NCBI GenBank assembly: GCA_002390155.1
Contig: DGOS01000082.1
Coordinates: 1 to 7,783, forward strand
Reading direction: 5' to 3'
Length of the DNA: 7,783 bases
Origin: Hyphomicrobiaceae bacterium UBA4460
Lineage (GTDB): Bacteria; Pseudomonadota; Alphaproteobacteria; Rhizobiales; Methyloligellaceae
Shown here: positions 5,970 through 7,783 of the stretch, piece by piece
Layout of the letters: the number at the start of each line of letters is the position of its first letter
Position numbering within the stretch: the stretch's first letter is position 1
Program-made: the position numbers and the translations under genes
Notes under the pieces: generated by a model
Database searches by the model: none
Told to the model about the DNA's origin: nothing
What the model saw: only the letters and a program-made list of their open reading frames with translations

Positions 5970-6869
5970 CTAGTTCTGCGCTAGCCAGGCGGCGCAGGGC
6001 TCACCCAGCTCGCGGCGAGCAATCTTGTCGTAACGGCCAATCTCTTCTGGCGTCAGCACGTCACGCCAGCGACCATTCGTGCCCTTATGGATGAAAGTCT
6101 CGGCACCGCCAACCCAGGCGCGGCCGCCCATCGGTGCCGACTTCGCCGCGTTCTGCTTCATGTACTCGAATGAGCAGTGCTCGACGATAACAGGGAAGAC
6201 GGCCTCGTCGATGGGCACGTTGAGGAAGGCCGCAATGCGCCGAATGGCGCTGGGGGGATTGCGCTTCAACTCAGCAAAATGGAGCAGCATCACGTTCGGC
6301 AGGTCGCGAATGTCCCACCAGCTCGCGATGCTCTCGAAGAAGGGCCAGAAGGGATAGCCGTCGCCCTCGAGCCATTCGTTGAAATATTGGCGGATGTCGT
6401 TGGGCGGCCGCGGGATCGGCGGCCCCACCAGACCTGGCGTATCATTGAGCGACTGGTACCAGCTCTCCTTGGCGTTGACGTGATGATTGTAGAGGCTCCA
6501 CACCACGTCGCGCCCATCGCGGCCGATATAGATGTATTTGGCTTGCGGTGAGAACACGAGCGCATCTACCGGCAGGTGGGTCTTGACGAAGCGGCGATGG
6601 TCTTGCGTCTCGATGTCCTGCAGCTTCGCCTCCTTCGGCGGCACCCGCAGATCGATCCAAGGCGACATGGTGCCGACCTCGATGTCCTCATCGCCGTTGA
6701 AGATGAGCTGCCCGACGATTTGCTGCACCCAAGTGGTGCCCGACTTGGCGTAGGTGGCGATGACGATGTCGTCGTCGCGGAACTGAAATTCGTTCCACAC
6801 CGTGGAGTCGAAATGGTGGTTGTGCAGCTCGCGAGTCTTCTTCGGCCAGGGATATTGCGTGTCACTCAT
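5970..6869 (-). CDS. PAPS-dependent sulfotransferase of the cytosolic SULT type
   Basis: Sulfotransferase family 1 enzyme (Sulfotransfer_1) that transfers a sulfuryl group from PAPS to a hydroxyl or amine acceptor in the cytoplasm; the acceptor cannot be read from sequence. The 299-residue product has a full set of family motifs: the 5'-phosphosulfate loop TYAKSGTTW (39-47, Lys42), KTHLP with the likely catalytic His98, the 3'-phosphate-binding IGRDGRDVVWSLYNH (115-129, Arg117 and Ser125) and the C-terminal KGTNGRWRD (262-270), equivalent to the RKGxxGDW PAPS-binding segment of animal SULTs. Length is normal for the family. ATG 6869 lies 11 bp after the recR stop with no strong ribosome-binding site, consistent with cotranscription. 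No PAPS-synthesis genes (cysC/cysN/cysD) are in view. A short near-copy of its 3' end lies beyond the next gene. Confidence 0.9.
   Translation of the reverse strand: MSDTQYPWPKKTRELHNHHFDSTVWNEFQFRDDDIVIATYAKSGTTWVQQIVGQLIFNGDEDIEVGTMSPWIDLRVPPKEAKLQDIETQDHRRFVKTHLPVDALVFSPQAKYIYIGRDGRDVVWSLYNHHVNAKESWYQSLNDTPGLVGPPIPRPPNDIRQYFNEWLEGDGYPFWPFFESIASWWDIRDLPNVMLLHFAELKRNPPSAIRRIAAFLNVPIDEAVFPVIVEHCSFEYMKQNAAKSAPMGGRAWVGGAETFIHKGTNGRWRDVLTPEEIGRYDKIARRELGEPCAAWLAQN
5974..6004 (-). repeat. Direct repeat, copy B (3' end of the sulfotransferase)
   Basis: This is the intact partner of the repeat at 5401-5431. It encodes the last residues of the complete sulfotransferase (PCAAWLAQN). Because this copy is embedded in a full reading frame, it is the likely source and the other the derivative. 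Confidence 0.75.
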
Positions 6870-6880
6870 GACGCAGCGCG

Positions 6881-7486
6881 CTACATCGCCTTGCGGGCTT
6901 TGACGGCCGCGGCGAGCGTACCTTCATCGAGATAGTCGAGCTCGCCGCCTATCGGCACACCATAGGCAAGCCGCGACACGGACACGTTGCAGCCCGCCAG
7001 TTGGTCGGTGAGGTAGTGCGCCGTTGACTGGCCCTCGACCGTGGCGTTGAGCGCGAGCAGCACCTCTTCGACCTCGCCTGAGCGCGCGCGCTCGATCAGC
7101 ATCGGGATGGTGAGGTCGTCCGGGCCAACGCCGTCAAGCGGCGACAGCGTGCCGCCGAGCACGTGGTAGAGCCCGTTGATCACCGCGGCGCGCTCCAGCG
7201 CCCACAGGTCGCCGACTTCCTCCACGACGCAGATCATCGACCGGTCGCGCGTCTGGTCGCGGCAGAGCGTGCAAGGGCTTTGCGTGTCGATGTTCCCACA
7301 GGTCTCGCAAGTGAGGATGGTATCGCGCGTCTCGGCGAGCGATGCCGCCAGCGGGTCCAGCAACTGCTCCTTCTTCTTGACGAGATGCAGCGCCGCGCGC
7401 CGTGCCGAGCGAGGTCCAAGGCCCGGCAACCGCGCCAGGAGCTGAATCAGCCGTTCGATCTCGGGGCCAGCTGCCGCGCGCGCCAT
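6881..7486 (-). CDS. recR: Recombination mediator protein RecR
   Basis: Cytoplasmic RecF-pathway protein that, with RecO (and RecF), loads RecA onto SSB-coated single-stranded gaps. The 201-residue product shows the family order: helix-hairpin-helix region [20 protein letters not shown] (17-36), zinc finger with Cys60, Cys63, Cys72 and Cys75, Toprim domain from about residue 83 with the acidic pair Glu89/Glu90, YHVLGG (107-112), [16 protein letters not shown] (144-159) and the C-terminal [20 protein letters not shown] (172-191). Length is standard. ATG 7486 lies six bp after the ybaB stop, the usual ybaB-recR pairing, so the two are almost certainly one transcript; a poor ribosome-binding site suggests coupling. 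No key residue is missing. Confidence 0.97.
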   Translation of the reverse strand: MARAAAGPEIERLIQLLARLPGLGPRSARRAALHLVKKKEQLLDPLAASLAETRDTILTCETCGNIDTQSPCTLCRDQTRDRSMICVVEEVGDLWALERAAVINGLYHVLGGTLSPLDGVGPDDLTIPMLIERARSGEVEEVLLALNATVEGQSTAHYLTDQLAGCNVSVSRLAYGVPIGGELDYLDEGTLAAAVKARKAM

Positions 7487-7492
7487 CGGCCG

Positions 7493-7783
7493 TCAGAAGA
7501 GCTTGAGGCCGGGCGGCAGGGGAAGACCGCCGGTCAGGGACGCCATCTTATCCTTCATGGCCTCTTCGACCTTGGTCTTGGCGTCGGCATGCGCGGCCGC
7601 AATGAGGTCCTCCAGGATCTCGCCCTCCTCCGGCTTGAGCAGGGAGGCGTCGATCTTGACGCCCGCCATCTCGCCCTTGCCGTTGAGGGTCACCATCACC
7701 AGGCCGCCGCCGGCACGCCCCTCGCAGGTCATGTGCTCCATCTCGGCCTGCATCTCCGTCATGCGGCCTTGCAGCTCCTGCGC
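7493..7783 (-). CDS. ybaB: YbaB/EbfC nucleoid-associated protein (5' end outside window)
   Basis: Small DNA-binding, nucleoid-associated dimer of the YbaB/EbfC family. The visible 96 residues begin in frame at the right edge with AQELQGRMTEMQAEMEHM, an amphipathic helix matching the family's opening coiled-coil helix, then GRAGGGLVMVTLNGKGEMAG, the core sheet, and the helical LEDLIAAAHADAKTKVEEAM. The end GGLPLPPGLKLF is also typical. A Met at 7762 could be mistaken for the start, but the continuing AQELQ segment shows the true start is a few codons beyond the window. It precedes recR by six bp. In many proteobacteria dnaX lies upstream of this pair; that cannot be checked here. Confidence 0.93.
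   Translation of the reverse strand, partial: AQELQGRMTEMQAEMEHMTCEGRAGGGLVMVTLNGKGEMAGVKIDASLLKPEEGEILEDLIAAAHADAKTKVEEAMKDKMASLTGGLPLPPGLKLF

Noticed and set aside
5472..5984. Plus-strand frame of 170 residues opposite the 169-residue unknown gene
   Set aside because: The minus-strand product has dense conserved-looking motifs and operon spacing; this frame has neither.
1..7783. CRISPR array, tRNA/rRNA gene, transposase or toxin-antitoxin pair
   Set aside because: No spaced repeats, RNA-gene signatures, recombinase motifs or small gene pairs of that kind were seen on either strand.

Overview
The window is GC-rich, densely packed bacterial DNA. It most resembles an alphaproteobacterium, probably of the order Hyphomicrobiales (Rhizobiales). 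The basis is codon bias, protein style, a ybaB-recR pair, a sitABCD manganese/iron importer, and TTGC...GCAA palindromes like the operators of alphaproteobacterial Fur/Mur regulators. The assignment is inference, and no species is claimed.

Layout, left to right. Positions 1-96 (+) hold the last 31 codons of a membrane protein, probably an ion-channel-type protein. Its end overlaps, tail to tail, the end of a four-gene minus-strand operon spanning 20-3696. In transcription order this operon is sitA (lipoprotein metal-binding protein), sitB (ATPase), sitC and sitD (permeases). Every junction overlaps, by 14 bp (A/B) or 4 bp (B/C and C/D, ATGA type), so the operon is probably one translationally coupled transcript. 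The binding protein has the His-His-Glu-Asp ligand set of Mn/Fe-type cluster A-I proteins. A divergent spacer (3697-3879) holds two abutting 17-bp palindromes, candidate Fur/Mur operators, next to sitA, and an 18-bp two-copy tandem repeat nearer the opposite gene.

On the plus strand, 3880-5384 holds ampG, a muropeptide permease for cell-wall recycling, and a 70-residue single-span membrane protein translationally coupled to it.

The right part (5445-7783) is a second minus-strand run. In transcription order it reads ybaB/ebfC (start lies outside the window), recR, a eukaryotic-style cytosolic sulfotransferase and a 169-residue protein of unknown function. The first two genes are an ordinary DNA-repair pair; the last two look like accessory cargo added behind recR. 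Directly after the stop of the 169-residue gene is a short, in-frame near-copy of the sulfotransferase 3' end. The unknown gene is thus bracketed by direct repeats, a trace of duplication, insertion or deletion.

Most of the window is well-known housekeeping and metal-transport biology. I see no CRISPR array, tRNA, rRNA, transposase or clear new defence system. The points most worth a second look are the repeat-flanked unknown gene beside the sulfotransferase, the twin operator-like palindromes, and the small protein coupled to ampG.
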